A stretch of DNA of 47,897 nucleotides from an uncultured Clostridia bacterium (GTDB lineage Bacteria > Bacillota > Clostridia > TANB77 > CAG-508), in NCBI GenBank assembly GCA_947625665.1, contig CANQPF010000004.1, positions 1-47,897 of the forward strand, written 5' to 3'. Below are positions 8,156 to 16,082 of the stretch, one piece after another; positions within the stretch are counted from its first letter, which is position 1, and every line of letters starts with the position of its first letter. A program made the position numbers and the translations under genes. The notes under the pieces were generated by a model. That model did no database searches. It was not told where the DNA came from and saw only the letters and a list, made by a program, of their open reading frames with translations.

Positions 8156-9346
8156 ATGAAATTTGATAAAGTATCAGCAAACCCAGAAAATCCAAAATGG
8201 AAAAATATGATTTCAAGACAAATTCCTCTATATAGTAGAAACAATGATATTCGTAGTGAATTTGAAAGAGATTATACTAGAATTATTCATTCAACTGCAT
8301 ATAGACGTTTAAAACATAAAACTCAGGTGTTTTTTTCACCTGAAAATGACCATATTTGTACTAGAATTGAACATGTTAATCACGTTGATTCTATTAGTTA
8401 TACAATTGCAAATTATTTGGGACTAAATACAGAATTGACTAAAGCAATAGCTGTAGGTCACGATCTTGGACACAGTCCATTTGGTCATCAAGGCGAAAAA
8501 ATCCTATCTGAAATATCTCAAAAATATTTAAACGAAACATTTTGGCATGAAAAAAATGGTTTAGATTTCGTTGATAAAATCGAATTGTTAGAAGATGATG
8601 CTAAAAATAAAAGAACTTTAGATTTAACATATGCTGTTCGAGATGGTATTATATCTCATTGTGGAGAAGTCGACGAAAATTCAATAAGACCTAGAGATGA
8701 GTTTATAGATTTATCTAAATATACTAAACCAAATCAATTTGCTCCATATACTTGGGAAGGCTGTGTAGTAAAAGTAGTTGATAAAATTTCTTATATTGGT
8801 AGAGATATTGAAGATGCTATTACTTTGGGCATTCTTGACAATCATCTTGACGAATTATATAAACTATTACAATTTACTGTTCCTGATAAAAGATTAAATA
8901 ATACCTTTATTATAAATAGTTTGGTGTATGATTTGTGTAATCATTCATCTCCTGAAAAAGGTCTATGTTTCTCAAATGAGGCAGTAGAATTTATGAACAA
9001 AATAAAAGCATTTAACTACAAAAATATATATTTTTCAGATAGATTAAAACCGTCTAATAAATATTTTGACTTAGTTTTAAATGAAATTTTTAATACACTT
9101 TGCAAATTTTATAAAGGTAAAGACACCTTAAGAGAGCTTGATAAGTATAAAAAATATTATCCTATGTTAATTGACAGTTTTATTGATTGGATTAAAACAT
9201 ATTGGAATATCGATAATAATAATACAGATATTGTAATTTTTGATATTGAAAATGAAAAAGATTATTACAAAGGAATTATATACTATATTTCCGGTATGAC
9301 TGATAATTTTGCAATTGAAATGTATAATGAAATCATCGGTTTCTAG
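8156..9346 (+). CDS. HD-domain deoxynucleoside triphosphate triphosphohydrolase (Dgt-like)
   Basis: Members hydrolyse dNTPs (dGTP in the type enzyme) to the nucleoside and triphosphate, limiting the dNTP pool. The HD metal site is visible as TRIEHVNHVDSIS, then AVGHDLGHSPFGHQGE, which closely follows the dGTPase signature. A later Asp in VVKVVDKISYIGRDIEDA completes the site. The N-terminal SRQIPLYSRNNDIRSEFERDYTRIIHSTAYRRLKHKTQVF is also typical. Length is 396 aa. AAAAGGAG is nine bases before the ATG. Substrate preference (dGTP or general dNTP) is not decidable. The next gene follows 14 bases downstream, so the two are probably co-transcribed. Confidence 0.9.
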   Translation: MKFDKVSANPENPKWKNMISRQIPLYSRNNDIRSEFERDYTRIIHSTAYRRLKHKTQVFFSPENDHICTRIEHVNHVDSISYTIANYLGLNTELTKAIAVGHDLGHSPFGHQGEKILSEISQKYLNETFWHEKNGLDFVDKIELLEDDAKNKRTLDLTYAVRDGIISHCGEVDENSIRPRDEFIDLSKYTKPNQFAPYTWEGCVVKVVDKISYIGRDIEDAITLGILDNHLDELYKLLQFTVPDKRLNNTFIINSLVYDLCNHSSPEKGLCFSNEAVEFMNKIKAFNYKNIYFSDRLKPSNKYFDLVLNEIFNTLCKFYKGKDTLRELDKYKKYYPMLIDSFIDWIKTYWNIDNNNTDIVIFDIENEKDYYKGIIYYISGMTDNFAIEMYNEIIGF

Positions 9347-9360
9347 AAAGAAGGGCTATA

Positions 9361-10611
9361 GTGAATAAAAAATTAGCAAAAGTAAAAAATTTGTTAAAGA
9401 TTCATAATCAAGAACATTTACTTAATTTTTATGATAATCTTACAAACAATCAAAAAGAAAGTTTATTAAATCAGATTTTAAATATAGATTTTGAAAACAT
9501 TCTTGGGCTTTATAAAAGATTAAGTGTTTTTAAAGAGGTTAATTATAAAGATATTCAACCCCTTCCCCATGTTGAAAAAAATAAGCTTTCTACATTTGAA
9601 ATTAAAAAATATACAAACATTGGTGAAGAAATTTTAAAAAACAACCAATTTGCTGTGGTAACAATGGCCGGAGGTCAAGGAAGCAGATTAGGATATTTAG
9701 GTCCAAAAGGTACTTATGAATTAAATTTTGATTTGTTCAAAAAATCTTTATTTGAAATAATTTGTGATAATCTAAAAGAAACAAACAAGAAGTATGGAAT
9801 AACACTTCCCTGGTTTATAATGACAAGTGAAGAAAATGATTTAGCCACAAAAAAGTATTTCAATGAACACAGCTTTTTTAACTATCCAGAAAATTATATT
9901 TTCTTTTTTAAACAAGAGCAAATGCCTCTTGTTAATACTTCTGGAAAATTAATTTTAATAGAACCTTGGATTATAAAATGTGCATCTTCTGGAAATGGCA
10001 ATGTATTTTCCTCTTTAGAAAAAAGTGGAATGATACAAAAAATGAAAGATTTAAATATAAAATGGGTTTCTTTTGGAGGTATCGACAACATATTACTAAA
10101 AACAGCAGATCCTCTATTTCTTGGATTAACCATTGATGGAAATCATCAAATAGCATCCAAAACCTTTTTTAAAGAACAACCTCTAGAAAAAACTGCTGTA
10201 TACTGTAAGAAGTATAATAAAATAGCTATTTTAGATTATGCAGATATAACTATGGAAATTTCAGAGCAAAAAGATTCTAATGGATGTTACTTATATCGTG
10301 AAGCAAATTTACTTTCACACATAATGTCTATTGATGCTATATGTAAGTCTGCAACTCTAGATTTACCCTATCACAGAGCTTTCAGAAAAAATACTTTTTT
10401 AAATGAAGAGGGTACAAAGCAAGTTCCGGATAGTCCTAATACTTATAAATTTGAAAAATTCATTTTTGATGCTTTTTCTTATTTTGATACAATGCTACTT
10501 TTTAGAGTAAATCCTCAAGAAGAATTTGCACCAATAAAAACAACTTCAAACATTTATGATGCAATGGATAAATATAAGAAGTTTTTCAATATTCCTAAAC
10601 ATGATTTATGA
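9361..10611 (+). CDS. UDPGP-family UDP-sugar or UDP-HexNAc pyrophosphorylase
   Basis: The enzyme should make a UDP-sugar from UTP and a sugar 1-phosphate for cell-surface polymers. The nucleotide-binding signature is VVTMAGGQGSRLGYLGPKGTYEL. The layout, including ASSGNGNVFSSLEKSGMIQKM and KWVSFGGIDNILLKTADPLFLG, resembles the eukaryotic UDP-N-acetylglucosamine pyrophosphorylase/UGPase fold rather than the bacterial GalU or GlmU type. The start is GTG with GAAGGG eight bases upstream; it has 416 aa. Which sugar it uses cannot be read from sequence. It sits with the dNTPase gene and ends at a terminator shared with the cohesin-like gene. Confidence 0.85.
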   Translation: MNKKLAKVKNLLKIHNQEHLLNFYDNLTNNQKESLLNQILNIDFENILGLYKRLSVFKEVNYKDIQPLPHVEKNKLSTFEIKKYTNIGEEILKNNQFAVVTMAGGQGSRLGYLGPKGTYELNFDLFKKSLFEIICDNLKETNKKYGITLPWFIMTSEENDLATKKYFNEHSFFNYPENYIFFFKQEQMPLVNTSGKLILIEPWIIKCASSGNGNVFSSLEKSGMIQKMKDLNIKWVSFGGIDNILLKTADPLFLGLTIDGNHQIASKTFFKEQPLEKTAVYCKKYNKIAILDYADITMEISEQKDSNGCYLYREANLLSHIMSIDAICKSATLDLPYHRAFRKNTFLNEEGTKQVPDSPNTYKFEKFIFDAFSYFDTMLLFRVNPQEEFAPIKTTSNIYDAMDKYKKFFNIPKHDL

Positions 10612-10631
10612 CTTTACTTATGTACGAAAAA

Positions 10632-10662
10632 TAGCTTCGCAACTTATATTGTAGCGAAGCTA
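10632..10662. terminator. Bidirectional terminator between convergent genes
   Basis: TAGCTTCGC pairs perfectly with GCGAAGCTA across a 13-base loop. The reverse strand is followed by TTTTT, while the forward strand has a weaker T-tract. It ends both the pyrophosphorylase and the cohesin-like gene. Confidence 0.8.
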
Positions 10663-10666
10663 CTTT

Positions 10667-11794
10667 CTATTCATCTATCTTACCATCCATTTTCTTTTTA
10701 ATATATAAAATTATAATTACTAATATTATTAATAAAATTAATGCTATGAGTTGTGATCTTCTTGATTTATTTTCTCCTGTATTTGCCTTTTTATATATTT
10801 TTTTATCTTTCTGATTGTCTAATTCTGTATTAACTAATTTAATTTCTGGTTTGTTAGTATCTTTATTTATTCCTGTCTTAGATTCTTCTAAAAACGTTTT
10901 TGTTGGTTTCATTGTTGGCTCTATTGTTGGTTCTACAGTTGGCTCTGCTGTTGATTCTATTGTTGGCTCTACCGTTGGTTCTACAGTTGGCTCTGCTGTT
11001 GATTCTATTGTTGGCTCTACCGTTGGTTTTACTGTTGGTTCTATTGTTGGCTCTACCGTTGGCTCTGCTGTTGGTTTTACCGTTGGTTTTATTGTTGGCT
11101 TTATCGTTGGTTTTGCTGTTGGTTTTACTGTTGGTTCTATCGTTGGTTCCACTGTTGGTTCTATTGTTGGCTCTACTGTTGGTTCTATTGTTGGTTCTAT
11201 CGTTGGCTCTACTGTTGGTTCTATTGTTGGTTCTACAGTTGGCTCTATTGTTGGTTCTATTGTTGGTTCTACAGTTGGCTCTATTGTTGGCTCTACTGTT
11301 GGTTTAATAAACGAAACTGTAACACTCTTACTTGATAATACGTTAGTTGTTCCCTCTGGTTTTTTATCTGTCGCACTTATGTTTTCAAAATTAATTTTAG
11401 TAGTATCTGGTAATTTTTCTATATTTTTTACTTTGAATTTTACTTTAAATAAATTTGAAGTTTTTCCATTTTTGACAGGTCCATTGCAAAAAATAAAACC
11501 TTCACTTTCAAATCTAGTATCTAGCATTTGATCTGCTACTGACTCTGATCCCTTATATTCTAGAATGCTTTTATCATAATTAATTTGCATTCCGACTAAT
11601 GTTTCTTCCCCATCCACATAATCACAAATCAATCTAACTTCTATTGCTATTTCATCGTTTTTATTTGCTTCTACAAAGGAAGGATTTAACTCCAAGCTTC
11701 CTGAAAATGTTGCTTTCATAATATTACAAATTGTAGAGAATAATATCACAACTATAAGCATTAATCCTAACTTTTTTGTTGTTGCCCTTAGCAT
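10667..11794 (-). CDS. Cohesin-like surface protein with EPT-repeat stalk and C-terminal anchor
   Basis: The 375-aa product has an N-terminal hydrophobic signal (LGLMLIVVILFSTICNIM). A cohesin-like domain follows (EVRLICDYVDGEETLVGMQINYDKSILEYKG, then LFKVKFKVKNIEKL). Next come about 135 residues of four-residue PTxE/PTxK repeats forming a stalk. The C-terminus is KKANTGENKSRRSQ, a hydrophobic helix and a basic tail, resembling a divergent sortase signal. It probably displays a cohesin-type fold on the surface; cohesins bind dockerins, but no dockerin is seen here. I move the start from 11878 to 11794 because AGGGGGGATA lies just before that ATG and a signal peptide then begins the protein. 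Confidence 0.75.
   Translation of the reverse strand: MLRATTKKLGLMLIVVILFSTICNIMKATFSGSLELNPSFVEANKNDEIAIEVRLICDYVDGEETLVGMQINYDKSILEYKGSESVADQMLDTRFESEGFIFCNGPVKNGKTSNLFKVKFKVKNIEKLPDTTKINFENISATDKKPEGTTNVLSSKSVTVSFIKPTVEPTIEPTVEPTIEPTIEPTVEPTIEPTVEPTIEPTIEPTVEPTIEPTVEPTIEPTVKPTAKPTIKPTIKPTVKPTAEPTVEPTIEPTVKPTVEPTIESTAEPTVEPTVEPTIESTAEPTVEPTIEPTMKPTKTFLEESKTGINKDTNKPEIKLVNTELDNQKDKKIYKKANTGENKSRRSQLIALILLIILVIIILYIKKKMDGKIDE
10902..11306 (-). repeat. Tandem 12-bp coding repeat (PTxE/PTxK stalk)
   Basis: About 400 bases of a degenerate 12-base unit (GTTGGTTCTATT-like on the forward strand) encode repeated PTVE, PTIE and PTVK tetrapeptides. Higher-order copies of 24 and 60 bases are visible, a sign of recent slippage or recombination. 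Length is likely to vary between strains. Confidence 0.9.
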
Positions 11795-11865
11795 ATATAT
11801 TATCCCCCCTTTTATATTATATTGATAGAGGAGTTTTTTCGTGCTTTTTCGATAAACTTTTATTG

Positions 11866-11893
11866 TTGCATTTTTCATATAATATATTATAAT
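11866..11893 (+). promoter_or_regulatory. Promoter of the M14 peptidase gene
   Basis: TTGCAT and TATAAT are separated by 16 bases. The start would lie near 11900, immediately before GAAAGG and the ATG at 11914. Confidence 0.55.
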
Positions 11894-11913
11894 TTTTTAG
11901 AAAGGATGAGAAT

Positions 11914-12835
11914 ATGAATATTGTATCAACTACTGTTCCTTATACATATTTTTCTCTTCAACAAAATTTAATAATGTTAAAAGATTATTTTCCATTTTTA
12001 AAAATAGAAGTTGTCGGAGAAAGTGTTTTAGGCAAAAAAATATATGCAGTTAGGCTTGGAACTGGTCCAAATAAAGTCTTTTATTCTGCGTCTATTCATG
12101 CAAATGAATGGATTACGAGTATAATACTAATGAAATTTATTGAAGATTATTGTGATTCATTTTTTACAAATAGTTTATTAAATGGCATTCCTATTAACTA
12201 TCTTTTTACCTCCTTTTCTATATATCTTATTCCTATGGTTAATCCTGATGGTGTAGATTTGGTAAATGATGTTTATAATCAATTTTCTTATCAATATTCA
12301 AAAGCAAAAGAAATTTCTAATAATTTTCCTGATATTCCTTTTCCTTCTGGTTGGAAAGCAAATATAAATCGGAGTAGATCTAAATCTCCAATTTCCTGCT
12401 GGTTGGGAAAAAGCAAAAGAAATAAAATATGCACAAGGTTTTGATAAACCTTCGCCCCGTGATTTTGTTGGATATAAACCATTGTCTGAACCTGAAAGTA
12501 TTGCACTTTACAATTACACTATATCTCATAATTTTGACCTAATTATTGCATATCATACACAAGGGAAAGAAATCTATTGGAATTTCCAAAATATAAATCC
12601 AAATAACGGTTATAATATTGGAAAAATTTTCTCAAGACTTAGTGGGTATAAATTAACTGATGTTCCATACAACTCTAGTTTTGCTGGCTATAAAGACTGG
12701 TTTATTCAAAATTACAAACGTCCTGGTTATACTATAGAAGCAGGTATTGGAGAAAATCCACTTCCTCTTTCTCAATTTGAACAAATATATAAAGATAATT
12801 TAGGAATATTAACTCTAAAAGGTATTGTATTTTAA
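11914..12835 (+). CDS. M14-family zinc carboxypeptidase, interrupted by +1 shift at CGGA
   Basis: Two ORF-track pieces (176 and 117 aa) form one gene. In frame 0 the reading is ..KANIN CGG..; skipping the C at 12370 gives NGVDLNLQFPAGWEKAKE and continues open to the stop, 306 aa in all. Zinc ligands are HANEW (HxxE) and the His of IIAYHTQGKE; the catalytic Glu is in GYTIEAGIGENP, so all active-site residues survive once the shift is made. It resembles gamma-D-glutamyl-diaminoacid peptidases acting on peptidoglycan fragments, without LysM domains or a signal peptide. The single extra base may be programmed frameshifting, a recent pseudogene mutation or a sequence error. GAAAGG precedes the ATG. 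Confidence 0.85.
12370..12373 (+). other. Putative +1 frameshift site CGGA in the M14 gene
   Basis: Frame 0 reads AAT CGG AGT and runs 24 more codons to a TGA. The +1 frame reads AAT (C) GGA GTA GAT CTA AAT, restoring the conserved GVDLN motif. The zero-frame codon CGG was not found in frame in any uninterrupted gene of the window. Confidence 0.7.
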
Positions 12836-12918
12836 ATTACTACACTTTTTCATAAAAAAGTTGGATAAACTTATTCTTCTGCCAAAATAAAATATTTAAT
12901 ATCTATATCCATAAAACA

Positions 12919-12947
12919 TTGAAGTTGCTTTTATTGTATGTTATAAT
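12919..12947 (+). promoter_or_regulatory. Promoter of the dCMP deaminase gene
   Basis: TTGAAG, a 17-base spacer and TGTTATAAT (extended -10). The ORF-track start at 12919 lies on the -35 box and so cannot be the translation start. The rest of the 12836-12978 gap shows no gene. Confidence 0.8.
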
Positions 12948-12978
12948 AAAAATCAATCCAAAAGAAGGGATGATAAAT

Positions 12979-13455
12979 ATGGACAGAGTAGATAAAATAA
13001 ATTATTATCTAGATATTGCTGAAGCAGTAACAAAAAGGGGCACTTGCTTACGCAATAATTATGGTAGTGTAATTGTAAAAAATGACGAAATAATTTCAAC
13101 TGGGTATACTGGAGCTCCAAGAGGTCGTGCTAATTGTCTAGATTTAGGATATTGCAGAAGAAAAGAGAACAATACTCCATCTGGAGCAGGATTTGAATTA
13201 TGCAGATCTGTTCATAGTGAACAAAATGCAATAATAAGTGCTAGTAGAAAAGATATGATTGGTTCAACACTCTATTTAGTAGGAATTAATAAAAGAACTG
13301 GTAAATATATTTCTGATAATAAGCCTTGTACTTTATGCAAAAGAATGATTATTAATTCTGGAATTGAAAAAATTGTTATGCGAGATTCAAAAACAGAATA
13401 TAGGATTGAAAATGTAAATGACTGGATAGATAATGACGATACTTTAAATAAATAA
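12979..13455 (+). CDS. Deoxycytidylate (dCMP) deaminase
   Basis: The enzyme deaminates dCMP to dUMP, feeding thymidylate synthesis. The zinc site is HSEQNAI (HxE with catalytic Glu) and PCTLCKRMIINSGI (PCxxC). N-terminal TKRGTCLRNNYGSVIVKND and TGAPRGRANCLDLG are typical of the ComEB/dCMP-deaminase group. The start is set at the ATG preceded by AGAAGGG with normal spacing, giving 158 aa. The ATG at 12970 is too close to that site. The stop codon lies inside the terminator loop. Confidence 0.92.
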   Translation: MDRVDKINYYLDIAEAVTKRGTCLRNNYGSVIVKNDEIISTGYTGAPRGRANCLDLGYCRRKENNTPSGAGFELCRSVHSEQNAIISASRKDMIGSTLYLVGINKRTGKYISDNKPCTLCKRMIINSGIEKIVMRDSKTEYRIENVNDWIDNDDTLNK

Positions 13456-13465
13456 AGTATCGTCA
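13434..13465 (+). terminator. Terminator overlapping the end of the dCMP deaminase gene
   Basis: TGACGATACTTTA and TAAAGTATCGTCA form a perfect 13-bp stem with a six-base loop, followed by TATATTTTATT. The 5' arm encodes the last residues of the protein. Confidence 0.8.
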
Positions 13466-13512
13466 TATATTTTATTACATAGAAAATCTCTCTTGAATTC
13501 AACATGAGCAAC

Positions 13513-13538
13513 AAAAAAACGTCCATACAAGAACGTTT
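13513..13538 (-). terminator. Terminator after the 113-aa surface protein gene
   Basis: On the reverse strand AAACGT, a 10-base loop, ACGTTT and four further T. Short stem. Confidence 0.55.
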
Positions 13539-13548
13539 AAAATATTTT

Positions 13549-13890
13549 TTATAAATTCATATACTTATCTTTTTTATAAAAGATTACAGCTATTGCAATT
13601 CCTATACCTACTAATGCTATTACGATTACAGTTTTTCCAGTTCCTGCAGCTGGTATACTTTGTGTTGTATTTGCTGGTTTAGCTGTAGGTGCAGTAGTAG
13701 ATTGTGCTGATGGTGTCGGTGTAGTTGCTTGCCAAGTAGATGTTGCTCCTCTATCATAATTTTTTTCCTCAGTAGTAGTATTTAAGCTTAAAGTATCTTC
13801 TGCCATACTTTCAGTTAAAAATAATGTACTTATCATACTTAATAAAGTTAATATTATCGAAATTAATACTATTTTTCTTACTTTTTCCAT
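13549..13890 (-). CDS. Small Thr-rich surface protein with N-terminal signal and C-terminal anchor
   Basis: I do not recognise a family. The 113-aa product has a signal peptide (KIVLISIILTLLSMISTLFL, probable cleavage after ESMA). A short Thr/Ser/Pro/Ala-rich linker follows. The C-terminus is SIPAAGTGKTVIVIALVGIG, a hydrophobic helix and KKDKYMNL. The end looks like a cell-wall sorting signal with a non-standard motif (IPAAGTG in place of LPxTG). The mature chain of roughly 50 residues is a stalk without a domain. AAGGGG is nine bases before the ATG and a good promoter lies upstream. Confidence 0.75.
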   Translation of the reverse strand: MEKVRKIVLISIILTLLSMISTLFLTESMAEDTLSLNTTTEEKNYDRGATSTWQATTPTPSAQSTTAPTAKPANTTQSIPAAGTGKTVIVIALVGIGIAIAVIFYKKDKYMNL

Positions 13891-13929
13891 GGTTTCTTAA
13901 CCCCTTTTCTTTATGTTTTCTATAGTAAA

Positions 13930-13958
13930 ATCCTACACTAAAAATCAAAAAATGTCAA
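13930..13958 (-). promoter_or_regulatory. Promoter of the 113-aa surface protein gene
   Basis: Reverse strand: TTGACA, 17-base spacer, TAGGAT. The -35 box overlaps the stop codon of the upstream methyltransferase gene, so this gene can be expressed apart from the pyr operon. Confidence 0.7.
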
Positions 13959-14863
13959 TTGCATTTTGCACCTTTTTTTAGTTTAATAATAAAAAAGCCT
14001 TCATACAACTCGGTTGGACATATATAAATTATTTTTTTATCACTTGTTGGTAATAATGGTATATCTTCCATCCCTTCAAATTCAATGGGAACAATCTCTA
14101 CCTTTGTTCCTTGTATTGCTTTTTTTACAACTTCTTCATTTTCTTGTTTTAGAATTGAACAAGTCGAATACACTAATTCTCCTCCAGGTTTTAAGATTTT
14201 TATTGCTTTTTTTAATAATGCAATTTGTGATTTTATAGATCTTTCTATAAGCTTTTTTGTAAAATATTTTGTGTTTTCAAAACTATGTTTATTCAATGTT
14301 CCACTTCCGCTACATGGCGCATCCAATAAAATTTGATCAAATGAAAAAAATTCATCAATATTTCTAGCATCTTTTTGCATAATATAAACACATGTTGCTC
14401 CTTGCTTATCAATATTATATTTTAATCTTTCTGCTCTTATTTTATTCATTTCACAAGCAGTAATGTGTGATTTATTATTTGACAGCATAGCTAATTGCGT
14501 AGTTTTTCCTCCTGGTGCTGCTGCCATATCTAAAATGTCTGCTTCTTCTATTGGATTTAAAATTATTGGTGGTAACATTGATGATAAACTTTGTAAATAT
14601 ATTTTTCCTTGTTTATATATTTCTAAATCTCTAATATTTCCATTTGACTTTTTTATTATAAAAGCCTCTTTACTCCATTTTACTTTTTCATATTCAAAAC
14701 CATTCTTTTCTAGCTCTAATTCAGTCTCCTTTACAGTAGTTTTTAGCGTATTAACTCTCAATGTTAAATATCTATCTTTACTATAACCCTCAACTATTCT
14801 TTCTACTGTTTTTTTATCATATTGATCATTTAACATTTCTAATAAAAAATCTGGTAAATTCAT
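13955..14863 (-). CDS. RsmB/RsmF/NOP2-family RNA cytosine-C5 methyltransferase
   Basis: The enzyme transfers a methyl group from S-adenosylmethionine to C5 of cytosine in rRNA or tRNA. The SAM-binding motif is ILDMAAAPGGKTTQLA. The two family cysteines are in DAPCSGSGTLN and VYSTCSILKQENEEVV; the latter is the catalytic nucleophile region. At 302 aa it lacks the N-terminal NusB-like domain of RsmB and the long C-terminal domain of RsmF, so it is a compact form whose target cannot be named. It is the last gene of the pyr/phe operon, 12 bases after the aminotransferase. Confidence 0.9.
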   Translation of the reverse strand: MNLPDFLLEMLNDQYDKKTVERIVEGYSKDRYLTLRVNTLKTTVKETELELEKNGFEYEKVKWSKEAFIIKKSNGNIRDLEIYKQGKIYLQSLSSMLPPIILNPIEEADILDMAAAPGGKTTQLAMLSNNKSHITACEMNKIRAERLKYNIDKQGATCVYIMQKDARNIDEFFSFDQILLDAPCSGSGTLNKHSFENTKYFTKKLIERSIKSQIALLKKAIKILKPGGELVYSTCSILKQENEEVVKKAIQGTKVEIVPIEFEGMEDIPLLPTSDKKIIYICPTELYEGFFIIKLKKGAKCN

Positions 14864-14875
14864 TTTATACTCCTA

Positions 14876-16060
14876 TTATCCAAATAATTCTTTTGAAAGT
14901 TTTTCGAACGCTGTTTTCGAATTTTCTATCATTTTATATGACACGCAATAAGCTATTCTCACATAATTTGGACATGCAAAAGAACTACCTGGAACAAATA
15001 ACAAATTATATTTTTTAGCTATGGCACAAAATTCTTTGTCATCTATTGGTGTTTTAACAAATAAATAAAATGCTCCTTGTGGCTTTACACACTCAAATCC
15101 ATTTTCTGTAACTATACTATATAATAAATCTCTATTCTTTTTATATGCTTCTATATCTGTTTGTATATCTAAACAATATGGTATTACTCTTTGAATTAGA
15201 GACGGTGCATTAACTGAACCTATTATTCTATTTGAAATTGTAACTGCTTCAATCATTTCTTCTGAATCTTCTAATTCATTCGGAATAACAACATACCCTA
15301 TTCTTTCACCTGGTAAAGAAAGAGATTTACTATATGAATAAACTATAAAAGTATTTTTATAATATTTAGTAATGTATGGAACTTCAGTTTCTTCATACAC
15401 AAGTTCTCTATATGGCTCATCGGAAATTAAATAAATAGGATGTCCTATTTCTTTTTCTTTGTCTTCCATTACCGTACATAATTGTTTAATTGTATTTTCT
15501 GAATATATAACTCCTGTTGGATTATTAGGCGTATTGATAATTACTGCTTTAGTATTGCTATTAATTTTCGTTTTAAATTCTTCTAAATCTGGTGCAAAAT
15601 TTTCTGTGTTTGGAGATACTACAACAGGCTCTCCATCATAGTTATGTATATAATTATTATATTCACTAAAATATGGTGCAAATACAATAACCTCATCTTT
15701 TGGATTTAATATAGATTTTAAAACAATATTTAATCCACTAGCTGCACCTACAGTCATAATAATATTGTTAAATTTAAAATCAGTATAAAATTTCTTATTT
15801 ATAGATTTTGCAATTTTTTCTCTTACATCCTCAAATCCACCATTTGACATATATCCATGTAAAAACATAGGATCTTCATTTTTTACTATTTCTATTATGG
15901 CTTCCTTTACCTTTTCTGGTGCCGGTACATTTGGATTTCCTAAACTAAAATCAAATACATTATCTTTTCCATATATCTTTTCAAGTCTTTTTCCCTCTTC
16001 AAACATTTCTCTAATAACAGAGTTGTTTTTTACTAATTTTTTCATTTTATCTGAAATCAT
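14876..16060 (-). CDS. Class I/II pyridoxal-phosphate aminotransferase
   Basis: A fold-type I aminotransferase of 394 aa. Visible features are NTPNNPTGVIYSEN, ISDEPYRELVYE (the Asp that contacts the PLP ring nitrogen), the PLP lysine in VYSYSKSLSLPGERIGYV and the substrate Arg region in YVRIAYCVS. Aspartate or aromatic amino acids are plausible substrates. It sits 22 bases downstream of pheA, and phenylpyruvate needs an aminotransferase to become phenylalanine, so I infer an aromatic role. Sequence alone does not settle this. Confidence 0.88.
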   Translation of the reverse strand: MISDKMKKLVKNNSVIREMFEEGKRLEKIYGKDNVFDFSLGNPNVPAPEKVKEAIIEIVKNEDPMFLHGYMSNGGFEDVREKIAKSINKKFYTDFKFNNIIMTVGAASGLNIVLKSILNPKDEVIVFAPYFSEYNNYIHNYDGEPVVVSPNTENFAPDLEEFKTKINSNTKAVIINTPNNPTGVIYSENTIKQLCTVMEDKEKEIGHPIYLISDEPYRELVYEETEVPYITKYYKNTFIVYSYSKSLSLPGERIGYVVIPNELEDSEEMIEAVTISNRIIGSVNAPSLIQRVIPYCLDIQTDIEAYKKNRDLLYSIVTENGFECVKPQGAFYLFVKTPIDDKEFCAIAKKYNLLFVPGSSFACPNYVRIAYCVSYKMIENSKTAFEKLSKELFG

Positions 16061-16082
16061 TGTGTAAAGTTCCTCCTTGCTT

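Noticed and set aside
10815-11531. Forward ORFs of 238 and 135 aa made of GSTVGS-type and LLALLLVL-type repeats
   Set aside because: They are antisense shadows of the EPT repeat in the cohesin-like gene. The 12-base period keeps all frames open, and neither has a ribosome-binding site.
12370-12373. Simple sequencing error as the explanation of both frameshifts
   Set aside because: Not excluded, only ranked below the CGGA idea. Neither site is a homopolymer, and both create the same otherwise unseen codon. Raw reads are needed.
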